A stretch of 64,000 bases of DNA from Acidovorax sp. A1169 (GTDB lineage Bacteria; Pseudomonadota; Gammaproteobacteria; Burkholderiales; Burkholderiaceae_C). A model generated the notes under the pieces. The model was not told where the DNA came from and ran no database searches. It was given only the letters and a program-made list of their open reading frames with translations. Location of the stretch: positions 62,001 through 126,000 of the forward strand of contig NZ_JAUZDX010000018.1 of the NCBI RefSeq assembly GCF_030704685.1, written 5' to 3'. This document shows, piece after piece, positions 42,432-54,323 of this stretch (within the stretch, counting starts at the first letter, position 1; every line of letters starts with the position of its first letter). The position numbers and the translations under genes are program-made.

Positions 42432-42553
42432 GGGCATCCGGGTGGCGATGCCCTCATTGTGGCAAAACCAGCGGCCCGCAACCACGCCCTGGGCTCCAAG
42501 GCGGGCATTTCGCACGCAAGCGACTGCCATGTGTGCAGGGCTGTGCCACCTGC

Positions 42554-42592
42554 GTTGTTCCGTTGTGGAACAACGGGTGTGCCATGGCACAC
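42554..42592. promoter_or_regulatory. Two palindromes, likely activator sites (UAS) of the aldehyde dehydrogenase operon
   Basis: GTTGTTCC (42554-42561) and GGAACAAC (42567-42574) form a perfect 8-bp inverted repeat with a 5-bp spacer. GTGTGCCATGGCACAC (42577-42592) is a perfect 16-bp palindrome directly beside it. Both lie about 140-165 bp before the predicted start of transcription from the sigma-54 promoter at 42705, the usual distance for an enhancer-binding protein such as the AcoR-like protein encoded at 45650-47581. Confidence 0.65.
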
Positions 42593-42704
42593 CGGCATGG
42601 CGCGCCAGCCGCTGCCGGCACACGCCCGCCGATGGGGACGCAAGCCGCATGGGGATTGGGTTGGTGCGCCTTCGCTGACCACCGCACCCTGCCCCGCGTG
42701 CCGC

Positions 42705-42719
42705 TGGCACGGGCATTGC
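42705..42719 (+). promoter_or_regulatory. Sigma-54 promoter of the aldehyde dehydrogenase gene
   Basis: TGGCAC (42705-42710), five bases, then TTGC (42716-42719) is an exact consensus -24/-12 element with GG and GC ten bases apart. Transcription would start near 42731, 57 nt before the ATG at 42788. The 356-nt gap upstream of the gene contains this promoter and the two palindromes; the rest (42593-42704) shows nothing I can name. Confidence 0.85.
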
Positions 42720-42787
42720 GCTCTGCAGGGGGTACAGGCACCGGCAACGGCACCTGGCACATCCCAACCACCGCAGGAGACAAGCAC

Positions 42788-44308
<1,521 letters not shown>

Positions 44309-44319
44309 GCCCGCCCAGC

Positions 44320-44748
44320 ATGGCCGATACCCTGGCCCCTGTATCCCATGAGGCCACCCGGCAAGGCCATGGCACGGACCCACCGGTCCGCGTCACGGCC
44401 ACGCTCGCGGCCCTGGAACTGATCGCACGGCTGCACGCGCAGCATGGCCCGCTGATGTTCCACCAGTCGGGCGGCTGCTGCGACGGCAGCGCACCCATGT
44501 GCTTTGCCCGCGGCGAGTTCATGGTGGGCGATTCTGACGTGCAACTCGGCCACATCGGCGGCGAACCCTTCTACATGAGCCGCCCGCAGTTCGCGGTGTG
44601 GGAGCATACGCAGCTGACCATCGACGTGGTGCCCGGCGGGGGCGGCATGTTCTCGCTGGAGCGGCCCACGGGCCTGCGCTTTCTGATCCGCTCGCGGCTG
44701 TTCAGCGATGAAGAGACGGCGCTGCTGAAACTGCACCCGGTGGCCTGA
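44320..44748 (+). CDS. DUF779 protein
   Basis: A 142-residue protein of family DUF779, which regularly follows exaC/acoD-type aldehyde dehydrogenase genes. The signature is MFHQSGGCCDGSAPMCF, with the paired Cys (CC and C) and His suggesting metal or aldehyde handling, then VQLGHIGGEPFYMSRPQF and the GGGGMFSLERPTGLRFLIRS block. It begins 11 nt after the dehydrogenase stop. The function of the family is unknown. Confidence 0.9.
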   Translation: MADTLAPVSHEATRQGHGTDPPVRVTATLAALELIARLHAQHGPLMFHQSGGCCDGSAPMCFARGEFMVGDSDVQLGHIGGEPFYMSRPQFAVWEHTQLTIDVVPGGGGMFSLERPTGLRFLIRSRLFSDEETALLKLHPVA

Positions 44749-44815
44749 GCCCTGGCCACGCCTTCGAGGTCTACCGGCGGTATGCTTGCGCAAAGACCTT
44801 CCGAAGGAGACCCCT

Positions 44816-45613
44816 GTGACCGCACATGCCACCACGTTCCGCGGGCTGCACGCCAATGGCACCCTGCTGCGCCTGCCCAATGCCTGGGACGCTGCCAGCG
44901 CCAGGCTCTTCGAGAGCCTGGGGGCCACGGCCATCGCCACGACCAGCGCGGGCGTGGCCTGGTCGCAGGGGTACCCTGACGGCTACGCCATGCCCGTCGA
45001 GGTGGTGCTGGCGTATGCCAAGAACCTGGTGCGGGTGCTGCATGTGCCGCTGTCCGTGGACATGGAAGACGGCTATTCGGACGACCCGGCACAGGTGGCG
45101 GACCTGGCTGCGCGGCTGGCCGAAGTGGGCGTTGCCGGCATCAACCTGGAAGACGGGCGCAAACCTGCTGTGCTACTCGCACGCAAGGCCGAGGCGATTC
45201 GGGAGCGGCTGGCCAAGGACGGGCTGGACCTGTTCATCAACGCACGCACGGATGTCGTGCTGGCACGGCTGGTCGATGAGGGCAGCCAGGTCGAAGAAGC
45301 GATCACGCGCGGCCATCTGTACCGCAGCGCGGGCGTGGATGGCCTGTTCGTGCCCGGGCTGGCCGATGCGGCGCAGATCCAGGCCGTCGTGGCCGGTGTC
45401 GACCTGCCGCTGAACCTGATGGCCTGTGGCCGCCTGGCCAACGCCACGCAGCTGCAGGCCCTGGGGGTGAAGCGGCTCAGCGCGGGCTCCGGCATCCCGC
45501 AGGTGCTGTGGGGCCATGCCGCGAAGCTGGCGACGGACTTTCTGCAAGGGGGTGAGTCGGACAAGCTGCAGGGGCAGATCCCCTACGGGCAGATGCAGAA
45601 CCTGTTCAACTGA
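44816..45613 (+). CDS. Isocitrate lyase/PEP mutase family protein
   Basis: A 265-residue TIM-barrel enzyme of the ICL/PEPM superfamily. The conserved patterns are LPNAWDAASARLFESLGATAIATTSAG, VPLSVDMEDGYSDDPAQ (the Mg2+-binding acidic pair) and GINLEDGR, then LFINARTDV and LMACGRL. It lacks the KKCGH motif of true isocitrate lyase, so it is a PEP mutase-like lyase such as oxaloacetate decarboxylase or carboxy-PEP mutase-like. I start at GTG (44816), 5 nt after AAGGAGA, rather than the non-ATG codon at 44786. It could share the aldehyde dehydrogenase transcript. Confidence 0.85.
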   Translation: MTAHATTFRGLHANGTLLRLPNAWDAASARLFESLGATAIATTSAGVAWSQGYPDGYAMPVEVVLAYAKNLVRVLHVPLSVDMEDGYSDDPAQVADLAARLAEVGVAGINLEDGRKPAVLLARKAEAIRERLAKDGLDLFINARTDVVLARLVDEGSQVEEAITRGHLYRSAGVDGLFVPGLADAAQIQAVVAGVDLPLNLMACGRLANATQLQALGVKRLSAGSGIPQVLWGHAAKLATDFLQGGESDKLQGQIPYGQMQNLFN

Positions 45614-45649
45614 CCCCGAAAGGCCCGCGCCGCCGCGAAGCCGCGCGCT

Positions 45650-47581
<1,932 letters not shown>

Positions 47582-47689
47582 AGGTTTGTCTCCTTGCGGC
47601 CGTGGCAGTTTGCACCGCCCGGCAATCCGGAGAACCTTAGCACGCCTACCTTGGCGCCAGCTTGCACGCGCCAGCCGGCACCAGGGTTT

Positions 47690-48940
47690 TCAGGCCAATG
47701 CCTGTTCGAAGTCCGCCAGCAGGTCTTCGATCTCCTCCAACCCCACGGACAGGCGGATCATGCCGTCGCCAATGCCCATGTTGACGCGCACGGCGGGGCC
47801 CGCCTCCCAGAAGATGGTGTGCGCCACGGGGATGATCAGCGTGCGCGTGTCGGCCAGGCCCGTGGCCTTGATCGGCAGTTGCAAGCGGTTGCAAAAAGAC
47901 AGGCATTGGTCGGCATCGCGCAGCTCGAAGGCCAGCAGCCATGAGCCGGCCTTGAAATGCTTGCGCGCGATCGCGTGCTGCGGGTGCGATTCGAGCATCG
48001 GGTAGTGCACGCGGGCGATGGCGGGGTGCTTTTCCAGCCACTGGGCCAGTTGCAGCGCGGTGGCGCTGGTGCGGTCCATGCGCAGGGCCAGGGTCTCGGC
48101 GCCCAGTGCCAACTGGTGCGCAGCCTGCGACGATAGCATGCCGCCCATATCGCGCAGGCCCTTCTTGCGCACCTGCTGCAGGCCCCAGCCCTTGGCGTCG
48201 CCCTTGCGGTAGGGGGCAAAGATGTTGGGGTAGCGACTCCAGTCGAACAAACCGGTGTCGGTAACCGCGCCGCCCAAGGCATCGCCCAGGCCGCCGATGC
48301 TCTTGGTCAGCGAGTTGATGATGAGCCCTGCCCCCACAGTGACAGGGCGAAACAGGTAGGGCGATGCCACGGTGTTGTCCACCACGTAGAGCAGGCCGCG
48401 CTCCTTGCACAGGGTGCCGATGGCTTCGAGGTCGGGGATCTGCGTGCCGGGGTTGGCAATCGTCTCCACGAACACCATGCGCGTGTTGGGGCGCACGGCG
48501 GCGGCCACCTGGGCGGCGTCGGTCACGTCCACCACGGTCACTTCCACACCCAGGTCGGCCAGGGTGCCAAACACGCTGTTGGTGTTGCCGAAGACGAACT
48601 TGCTGGCCAGCAGATGGTCGCCCGCCTTGAGCAGGGTGAGAAACACCGCGCACACGGCCGCCATGCCGGTCGAGAACACGATGGAGCCCTGGCCACGCTC
48701 CATCTGCGTGACCTTGGCTTCGAGCGCCGCTGTGGTGGGCGTGCCCTGGCGGGCGTAGTTGAACCCGCCCTTGATCGTGCCCTGGAACACGCCGATCAGG
48801 TCTTCCACCTTCTCGTAGCCGTACTGCACCGACGTGTGGATGGGTTGGTGCACCGCGCCGTGCTCGGTGCCGGCCAGGCGGTCGGCATGCACGATCTCGG
48901 TGGTGAACTGGCGGGTGGGCTTGTCGTTGCTGCTGCTCAT
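47690..48940 (-). CDS. Cys/Met metabolism PLP enzyme (cystathionine gamma-synthase family)
   Basis: A 416-residue trans-sulfuration enzyme. The PLP lysine is in IINSLTKSIGGLGDALG, the phosphate-binding GMAAVCAVFLTLLKAGDHLLAS segment and the Tyr of FNYARQGTPT are present, and the C-terminal RLSVGLEEIEDLLADFEQAL is typical. Family members include cystathionine gamma-synthase, O-succinyl- or O-acetylhomoserine sulfhydrylase and methionine gamma-lyase; residue patterns do not decide. Start MSSSNDKPTRQFTTEIVHADR at 48940. It lies between sbcB and the acoR-like gene, same strand. Confidence 0.9.
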   Translation of the reverse strand: MSSSNDKPTRQFTTEIVHADRLAGTEHGAVHQPIHTSVQYGYEKVEDLIGVFQGTIKGGFNYARQGTPTTAALEAKVTQMERGQGSIVFSTGMAAVCAVFLTLLKAGDHLLASKFVFGNTNSVFGTLADLGVEVTVVDVTDAAQVAAAVRPNTRMVFVETIANPGTQIPDLEAIGTLCKERGLLYVVDNTVASPYLFRPVTVGAGLIINSLTKSIGGLGDALGGAVTDTGLFDWSRYPNIFAPYRKGDAKGWGLQQVRKKGLRDMGGMLSSQAAHQLALGAETLALRMDRTSATALQLAQWLEKHPAIARVHYPMLESHPQHAIARKHFKAGSWLLAFELRDADQCLSFCNRLQLPIKATGLADTRTLIIPVAHTIFWEAGPAVRVNMGIGDGMIRLSVGLEEIEDLLADFEQALA

Positions 48941-48983
48941 GGGAATGCGGGCCTGCTCGGCAGGCGTGAAAAAAGGAAGGTTC

Positions 48984-50423
48984 TCAGCGCTCGGGCGCGA
49001 TGTGTTCGGCGTAATCGTACAAGGCGCCCAGGATGTCCTGGGTGCGGTCGTCGTCGGCGGTCTCGGAGAGGTTGTCGATCTCGGTGAACAGCTGCTCCAC
49101 CGTGCGGGCGCCCCCGGCGCCATCGAACAGGCAGGCCGCGCGGTGCGCCTCCCAGCGCTCCTGCTCCTCGGGCGACAGCGTGGCGGGGAAGTTGCGGGCG
49201 CGGTAGCGCCACAGCAGTTCCTTGAGGCGCGGGTCGTCGAACGAGGGGCGCGTGCGGGCCAGCTTCTCACCGCTCATGGCGCGCATGTCGTTGAGCTGGC
49301 GGCGGTCGCCGTTGCCCACGAAGCCGCCGTACAGGTCCTGGTCCACGTCGGGCGTGGGCTCTTCGGGCCTGGCGAACACCTGGGGCCAGATGCCGCTCAT
49401 GTCGGGCAGCACGCGGGCAATCTCGGCGTGCTGGGCGGCCTGGGCCAGGTCCATGTTCCAGTGCCGGGCGCGCTCGGCCGTGAGCGTGTTCACGTTGCCC
49501 ACCACCATGGGCGACTTGTTCAGGTGGATGGTCTTGATGGGCAGGCGCGTGACGCCCTCGGGCAGGTCGGCCGCGCGCGAGAACATGCGCAGGCGGATTT
49601 CTTCCACGCCCATGCTGGCCAGCGGCGTCGGGTCGTGCGCCAGGTCCCAGGCGATCAGCTCGTTCTTGTTGGTCGGGTGGCTGGCCAGCGGCCACATCAC
49701 GGCCAGGCAGCCGCGCTCCACCGGGAACATGCCGGACACATGCAAAAACGGCTTGGCCGTGATGGCCGTGGCCGGCAGGCGCAGCTCGGCGGCCACCCGG
49801 TCCTTCTTGTGCAGGCTGAGCGCGAAGTCGAAGAGCTTGGTGTTGTGCTGGCGGATGAGCCGCGCCAGGGCGATGGTGGCGCGCACGTCGGACAGGGCAT
49901 CGTGCGCGGCCTCGTGCAACAGGCCGTTGGCCTTGGACAGGTGTTCGAGCTTGAAGCTCGGCACGCCGTCTTCCTTCTTCGGCCAGGTGATGCCGTCGGG
50001 GCGCAGGGCGTAGGTCATGCGCACCACGTCCAGCAGGTCCCAGCGGCCACACTGGTTCTGCCACTCGCGCGCATAGGGGTCGATCAGGTTGCGCCAGAAC
50101 ATGAAGCGCGTGATCTCGTCGTCGAAGCGGATGGTGTTGTAGCCCACGCCGATGGTACCGGGGCGGGCCAGTTCGGCTTCGATGCGGGCGGCGAAGGCGT
50201 GCTCGGGCATGCCCTGCGTGAGGCACTGCTGGGGCGTGATGCCGGTGATGAGGCACGAGACCGGGTCGGGCAGGTAGTCGTTGGCCGGCTGGCAGAAGAT
50301 GTTCAGCGGCTCGCCGATCTCGTTGAGGTCGGCATCGGTGCGGATGGCGGCGAACTGCGCGGGCCGGTCACGCCGCGTGTTGGCGCCGAAGGTTTCGTAG
50401 TCGTGCCAGAGGAAGGTATGCAT
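48984..50423 (-). CDS. sbcB: Exodeoxyribonuclease I
   Basis: ExoI degrades single-stranded DNA 3' to 5' in recombination and mismatch repair. The 479-residue protein begins MHTFLWHDYETFGANTRRDRPAQF, with the DEDDh acidic pair Asp8 and Glu10. Further motifs are SCLITGITPQQCL, GYNTIRFDDEITRFMFWRNL with the second catalytic Asp, and AHDALSDVRATIALARLI with the third. The C-terminal SH3-like and helical ExoI domains follow (LHVSGMFPVERGCLAVM). Length matches E. coli (about 475). Confidence 0.96.
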   Translation of the reverse strand: MHTFLWHDYETFGANTRRDRPAQFAAIRTDADLNEIGEPLNIFCQPANDYLPDPVSCLITGITPQQCLTQGMPEHAFAARIEAELARPGTIGVGYNTIRFDDEITRFMFWRNLIDPYAREWQNQCGRWDLLDVVRMTYALRPDGITWPKKEDGVPSFKLEHLSKANGLLHEAAHDALSDVRATIALARLIRQHNTKLFDFALSLHKKDRVAAELRLPATAITAKPFLHVSGMFPVERGCLAVMWPLASHPTNKNELIAWDLAHDPTPLASMGVEEIRLRMFSRAADLPEGVTRLPIKTIHLNKSPMVVGNVNTLTAERARHWNMDLAQAAQHAEIARVLPDMSGIWPQVFARPEEPTPDVDQDLYGGFVGNGDRRQLNDMRAMSGEKLARTRPSFDDPRLKELLWRYRARNFPATLSPEEQERWEAHRAACLFDGAGGARTVEQLFTEIDNLSETADDDRTQDILGALYDYAEHIAPER

Positions 50424-50489
50424 GGAATGAAATTGCTACGGTCAGAAACACCGGAACCCGCAAGTATGCCGGGCACGGGACAATGGGGA

Positions 50490-51821
50490 ATGCCCATTTC
50501 GCTTGCCCCCCATTTTGCCCGCCGCTTCCTGCAGGTTGCACCCCACCCCGCCCTGACGGCTCTGGCCCTGGCCTGCGCCCTGTCAGGCTGTGCCACACCA
50601 CCCGCGCCCACCGCGCCTGCAGCGGTGCCGGCACCACGGCCGCCCGTTGCGCCGGTGGCACCCGCCCCCGTCACCAGCCCCGCGCCCCAGGATACCGAGC
50701 AGGCCGGCTTTGCCGCGTGGATCGCCGGCTTCTCGCGCGAGGCGCTGGCCGCGGGCATCCGCCCGGCCACCGTGCAGCAGGTGCTGGCCCATGCCACGTT
50801 GCAGCCGCGCGTGATCGAGCTCGACCGCGCCCAGCCCGAATTCAACCGCACGCCCTGGGCCTACCTCGACAGCGCCGTGTCGGCCCAGCGCATCGCCCAG
50901 GGCCAGGCCAAGCGGGCCGAGCACCAGGCGGCAATCGACGCCGCAGCCACGCGCTATGGCGTGCCCTCTTCCATCATCACCGCCATCTGGGGCATGGAGA
51001 GCAACTACGGCAGCAACTTCGGCACCTTTCGCGCCGTGGATGCGCTGGCCACGCTGGGCTTCGAAGGCCGCCGCGCCGCCTGGGCGCGCAGTGAGCTGCT
51101 GGCGGCCCTGCGCATTTTGGACCAGGGCGACATCAGCGACGAGCGCATGGTGGGCTCCTGGGCCGGCGCCATGGGCAACACGCAGTTTCTGCCCTCGGTC
51201 TTTCTGGCCTATGCGGTCGATGCCGATGGCGATGGCCACCGCGACATCTGGGGCAGCATTCCCGACGTGGCGGCCTCCACCGCCAACTTCCTCGCGCGCA
51301 TGGGCTGGCAGGCCGGCCAGCCCTGGGGCGTAGAGGTGCGGCTGCCGCAGGGATTCGACTACGCGCGTGCCGAGCAGACCGTGCGCCAGACGGCGGCCCA
51401 GTGGGCGGCAGAAGGCATACAGGGTGTGGATGGGCAGCCGCTGCCCGCGCTGGATGCAGCCTCCATCGCCACGCCGGCCGGCGCGCGCGGCCCGGCCTTC
51501 CTGGTGGGGCCGAACTTCCGCGCCATCCTGCGCTACAACAACTCGGTGAGCTATGCGCTGGCCGTGGGCCTGCTGGCGCGCCAGATCGATGGCGGCAGCG
51601 GCGTGGCCACTGCCTGGCCGCGCGACCTTGCGCCGCTGTCGCGCAGCCAGATGCAGCAGTTGCAGACGCAGCTCAACCAGCGTGGCTTCAACGCCGGCAC
51701 GCCGGACGGTGTAATGGGCCCGGCCACGCGCGCCGGGCTGCGCCAGTACCAGCAGAGCCTTGGTGCGGTGGCCGATGGCTACCCGACCACAGAGTTGCTG
51801 CAGCGGCTTGCCGCGCCCTGA
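50490..51821 (+). CDS. MltB-type lytic murein transglycosylase with peptidoglycan-binding domain
   Basis: A 443-residue outer-membrane lipoprotein: lipobox ALSGC (about residue 33) after MPISLAPHFARRFLQVA, then a Pro/Ala linker to about 75. The catalytic SLT_2 domain (about 80-375) has the active-site Glu170 in GMESNYGSNFGTFRAVDAL, with WAGAMGNTQFLPSVFLAYAVDADGDG. A PG_binding_1 domain closes it (QLNQRGFNAGTPDGVMGPATRAGLR). It cleaves murein glycan strands with 1,6-anhydro ring formation. ATG 50490 chosen; ATG 50466 is an alternative. Confidence 0.93.
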   Translation: MPISLAPHFARRFLQVAPHPALTALALACALSGCATPPAPTAPAAVPAPRPPVAPVAPAPVTSPAPQDTEQAGFAAWIAGFSREALAAGIRPATVQQVLAHATLQPRVIELDRAQPEFNRTPWAYLDSAVSAQRIAQGQAKRAEHQAAIDAAATRYGVPSSIITAIWGMESNYGSNFGTFRAVDALATLGFEGRRAAWARSELLAALRILDQGDISDERMVGSWAGAMGNTQFLPSVFLAYAVDADGDGHRDIWGSIPDVAASTANFLARMGWQAGQPWGVEVRLPQGFDYARAEQTVRQTAAQWAAEGIQGVDGQPLPALDAASIATPAGARGPAFLVGPNFRAILRYNNSVSYALAVGLLARQIDGGSGVATAWPRDLAPLSRSQMQQLQTQLNQRGFNAGTPDGVMGPATRAGLRQYQQSLGAVADGYPTTELLQRLAAP

Positions 51822-51861
51822 ACACAGCACTGGCCGTTAACAACCGCATACAATCGCGCCC

Positions 51862-52055
51862 TGTTGGTGCTCGCGGTCCTTTTCTGGAACGCAGTTCAAC
51901 GGGAAGCAGGAGGGCTTGGCAAAAAGCCTGACCTGCGCTGCCCCCGCAACGGTCGGTGGAAGAGCCATACGGCTCGGCATCCCTCTTGAAGCCACTGGAC
52001 GCACCACGTCTGGGAAGGCAAGGGACGCTTTTTCCACTCAGCCCGGATACCGGCC
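51862..52055 (+). promoter_or_regulatory. Cobalamin riboswitch
   Basis: The conserved AdoCbl/B12 element parts appear in order: AACGGGAAGCAGG (about 51898-51910), GCTGCCCCCGCAACGGT (51937-51953), GAAGCCACTGG (51988-51998, the B12-box core), CTGGGAAGG (52009-52017) and AGCCCGGATACCGGCC (52039-52054). The stem CCCGGC/GCCGGG (52110-52127) follows before the ATG at 52154 and may act as the expression platform. It fills most of the 332-nt gap upstream of the TonB receptor, so cobalamin should repress the receptor and the PepSY gene. Confidence 0.92.
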
Positions 52056-52153
52056 AACGAAGTGGCGTGCAAGCATGCCCATGGCGTGCTGCAAACCGTT
52101 CAGTCCAGACCCGGCGGGGATGCCGGGTAGGACGCCCCTGTATCCGTTGCCCC

Positions 52154-54310
52154 ATGAATCCCCACTTTTGCCGTCCCTCGGCCGGGCTTGCGCCCGCGCG
52201 CTTCCATTTCTCGTGCCTGTACGGTGCTGTTCTCACACTGGCTGCTGCCACGGGCGCACAGGCCCAAACCGCCACACTGGCCCCGGTCACCGTACAGTCC
52301 GGTGCCTTCATCGAAACACCCCAGACGCTGACCACGCCTGCCAGCACCGGCAGCCGCCTGGGTCTGACCGCGCTGGAGACCCCGGCCTCGGTCGAGGTGC
52401 TCGAGGGCGAGACCATCCGCCAGCGCGGCGACCAGTCGATCGCCGACGCCGCCTCGCGTGCCACCGGCATCACGCAGACGGCTTCGGCCGCGGGCGGCGC
52501 CCTGGTGGCGCGCGGCTTTGCCGGCAATACCTCGGTGATGCGTTTGTACGACGGCACGCGCCAGTACGTCTCGGGCGGCACCGTCACCTTCCCGTTCGAC
52601 CCCTGGCAGGCCGAGCGTGTGGAGGTGCTGCGCGGCCCCGCCTCGATCATGTATGGCGAGGGTGCCATCGGCGGCGCCATCAACACCGTGCCCAAAAAGC
52701 CCACGCGCGGGCCCATTTCCAATGAAGTGCGCCTGGCCTATGGCTCGCAGGATACCGTGCGCACGGCCTTGGGCAGCGGTGGTGCCATCAACGAGCAGTG
52801 GTCGTACCGGGTAGACCTGTCGCACAACCGCTCCGACGGCCATGTGGAGCGCAGCGCCTCCAACTCCCTCGTGGCCGCCGGCGCCCTGCGCTTCGATGCC
52901 ACGCCCGACCTGCGCTTGACGCTGTCGCACGACTACGGCAACCAGGAGCCGGCGCCCTACCTCGGCATCCCCCTCGTCAACGGCCAGATCGACCCGGCGC
53001 TGCGCAAGGCCAACTTCAACGTGGCCGATGCCACCCTGAAGTTCCGCGACCAGTGGACGCGCCTGGACACGGAGTGGACGCCATCCAGCGCACTCACCCT
53101 GCGCAACTCGCTGTACCGCATCGCCTCGGACCGCCACTGGAACAATGCCGAGGGCTATGCCTACGTGCCCGCCACGCGGCGCATCACGCGCTCGGGCTTC
53201 ATCGGCATCGACTACACCCTGGACCAGGTGGGCAACCGCTTCAACGCCACTCTCAAGCAACCCATTGCCGGCCTGCCCAACACCCTCACGGTGGGCTTCG
53301 ACGTGAACCGCCTGGAGTACGCCAAGACCCGCGGCGATGGCGCGGCCGCGCAGTCGCTCGACCCCTACCAGTTCGTGCCCGGCAACTTCCCCACCACGGG
53401 CGTGACCATTGGTGAGCTGTTCAAGGCGCAGACCGATACGCGCTCGCTGTTCGTCGAAGACCAGTTGCAGCTGACCCAACAGCTGTCCTTGGTCACGGGC
53501 CTGCGCTGGGATTCGATCTCCTACGGCAAGCAGGATTCCAAACGCATCGATCCCGATGTGAACAAGAGCTTCAACCACCTGTCGGGCCGCATCGGCGCGG
53601 TCTATGCCGTCACGCCGGTCACGTCCGTCTACGCGCAGTACTCCACTGCGGCCGACCCGCTGGGCGGCGTGGTCAACACCTCGGCGCAGCAGAGCCAGTT
53701 CGACCTGGCCACGGGCAGGCAGGCCGAGATCGGCTGGAAACAGCTGTTCGACGAGCGCAAGGGCGAATTCACGCTGGCCGCCTACTGGATCGAGAAGAAG
53801 AAGCTGCTGATCCGCGACGCGGCGGACCCCAACCTCTTCCAGCAGGTGGGTGCCCAGTCCTCGCGCGGCATCGAGGCCTCGGTCAGCTATGCGCCGGTGT
53901 CCACCGTGCGGCTGGACCTCAACGCCGCCGTGCTCGACGCCAAATTCGATGACTTCAACGAAGTGGTCAGCGGCCGCGTGGTCTCGCGCAACGGCAACAC
54001 CCCGCCCGGCGTGCCCGAGCGCACGGCCAATGCCTGGGCGACCTGGGCCTTCCAGCCCGCCTGGGAAGCCGGCCTGGGCCTGCGCTACGTGGGCGCGCGC
54101 AAGGTCGACAACGCCAACAGCAGCAGCGCGGCCGGCTTCACCGTGGCCGATGCCAGTCTGCGCTGGGCCGTGCGCCCAGGCACGGTGCTGGCGCTGCATG
54201 TCTACAACCTCGCGGACCGCGTCTACGCGCAGACGCTGTACAGCGGCAACAACCAGTGGATCCTGGGCCGCCCGCGCTCGGCAGAGCTGTCGGCCCACGT
54301 GCGCTTCTGA
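52154..54310 (+). CDS. TonB-dependent receptor under a cobalamin riboswitch
   Basis: A 718-residue outer-membrane receptor. Signal peptide to about residue 37 (LAAATGAQAQTA), plug domain at about 60-165 (PASVEVLEGETIRQRGDQSI; RVEVLRGPASIMYGEGAIGGAINTVPKKP is the typical siderophore-receptor phrase, read in two parts), then a 22-strand barrel ending in the Phe-terminal strand SAELSAHVRF. By sequence it resembles siderophore receptors (FhuA/FpvA-like) rather than BtuB. The riboswitch at 51862-52055 suggests a cobalamin or corrinoid substrate. No BtuCDF genes are adjacent. Confidence 0.9.
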   Translation: MNPHFCRPSAGLAPARFHFSCLYGAVLTLAAATGAQAQTATLAPVTVQSGAFIETPQTLTTPASTGSRLGLTALETPASVEVLEGETIRQRGDQSIADAASRATGITQTASAAGGALVARGFAGNTSVMRLYDGTRQYVSGGTVTFPFDPWQAERVEVLRGPASIMYGEGAIGGAINTVPKKPTRGPISNEVRLAYGSQDTVRTALGSGGAINEQWSYRVDLSHNRSDGHVERSASNSLVAAGALRFDATPDLRLTLSHDYGNQEPAPYLGIPLVNGQIDPALRKANFNVADATLKFRDQWTRLDTEWTPSSALTLRNSLYRIASDRHWNNAEGYAYVPATRRITRSGFIGIDYTLDQVGNRFNATLKQPIAGLPNTLTVGFDVNRLEYAKTRGDGAAAQSLDPYQFVPGNFPTTGVTIGELFKAQTDTRSLFVEDQLQLTQQLSLVTGLRWDSISYGKQDSKRIDPDVNKSFNHLSGRIGAVYAVTPVTSVYAQYSTAADPLGGVVNTSAQQSQFDLATGRQAEIGWKQLFDERKGEFTLAAYWIEKKKLLIRDAADPNLFQQVGAQSSRGIEASVSYAPVSTVRLDLNAAVLDAKFDDFNEVVSGRVVSRNGNTPPGVPERTANAWATWAFQPAWEAGLGLRYVGARKVDNANSSSAAGFTVADASLRWAVRPGTVLALHVYNLADRVYAQTLYSGNNQWILGRPRSAELSAHVRF

Positions 54311-54323
54311 CCGGCGGCGCAAG

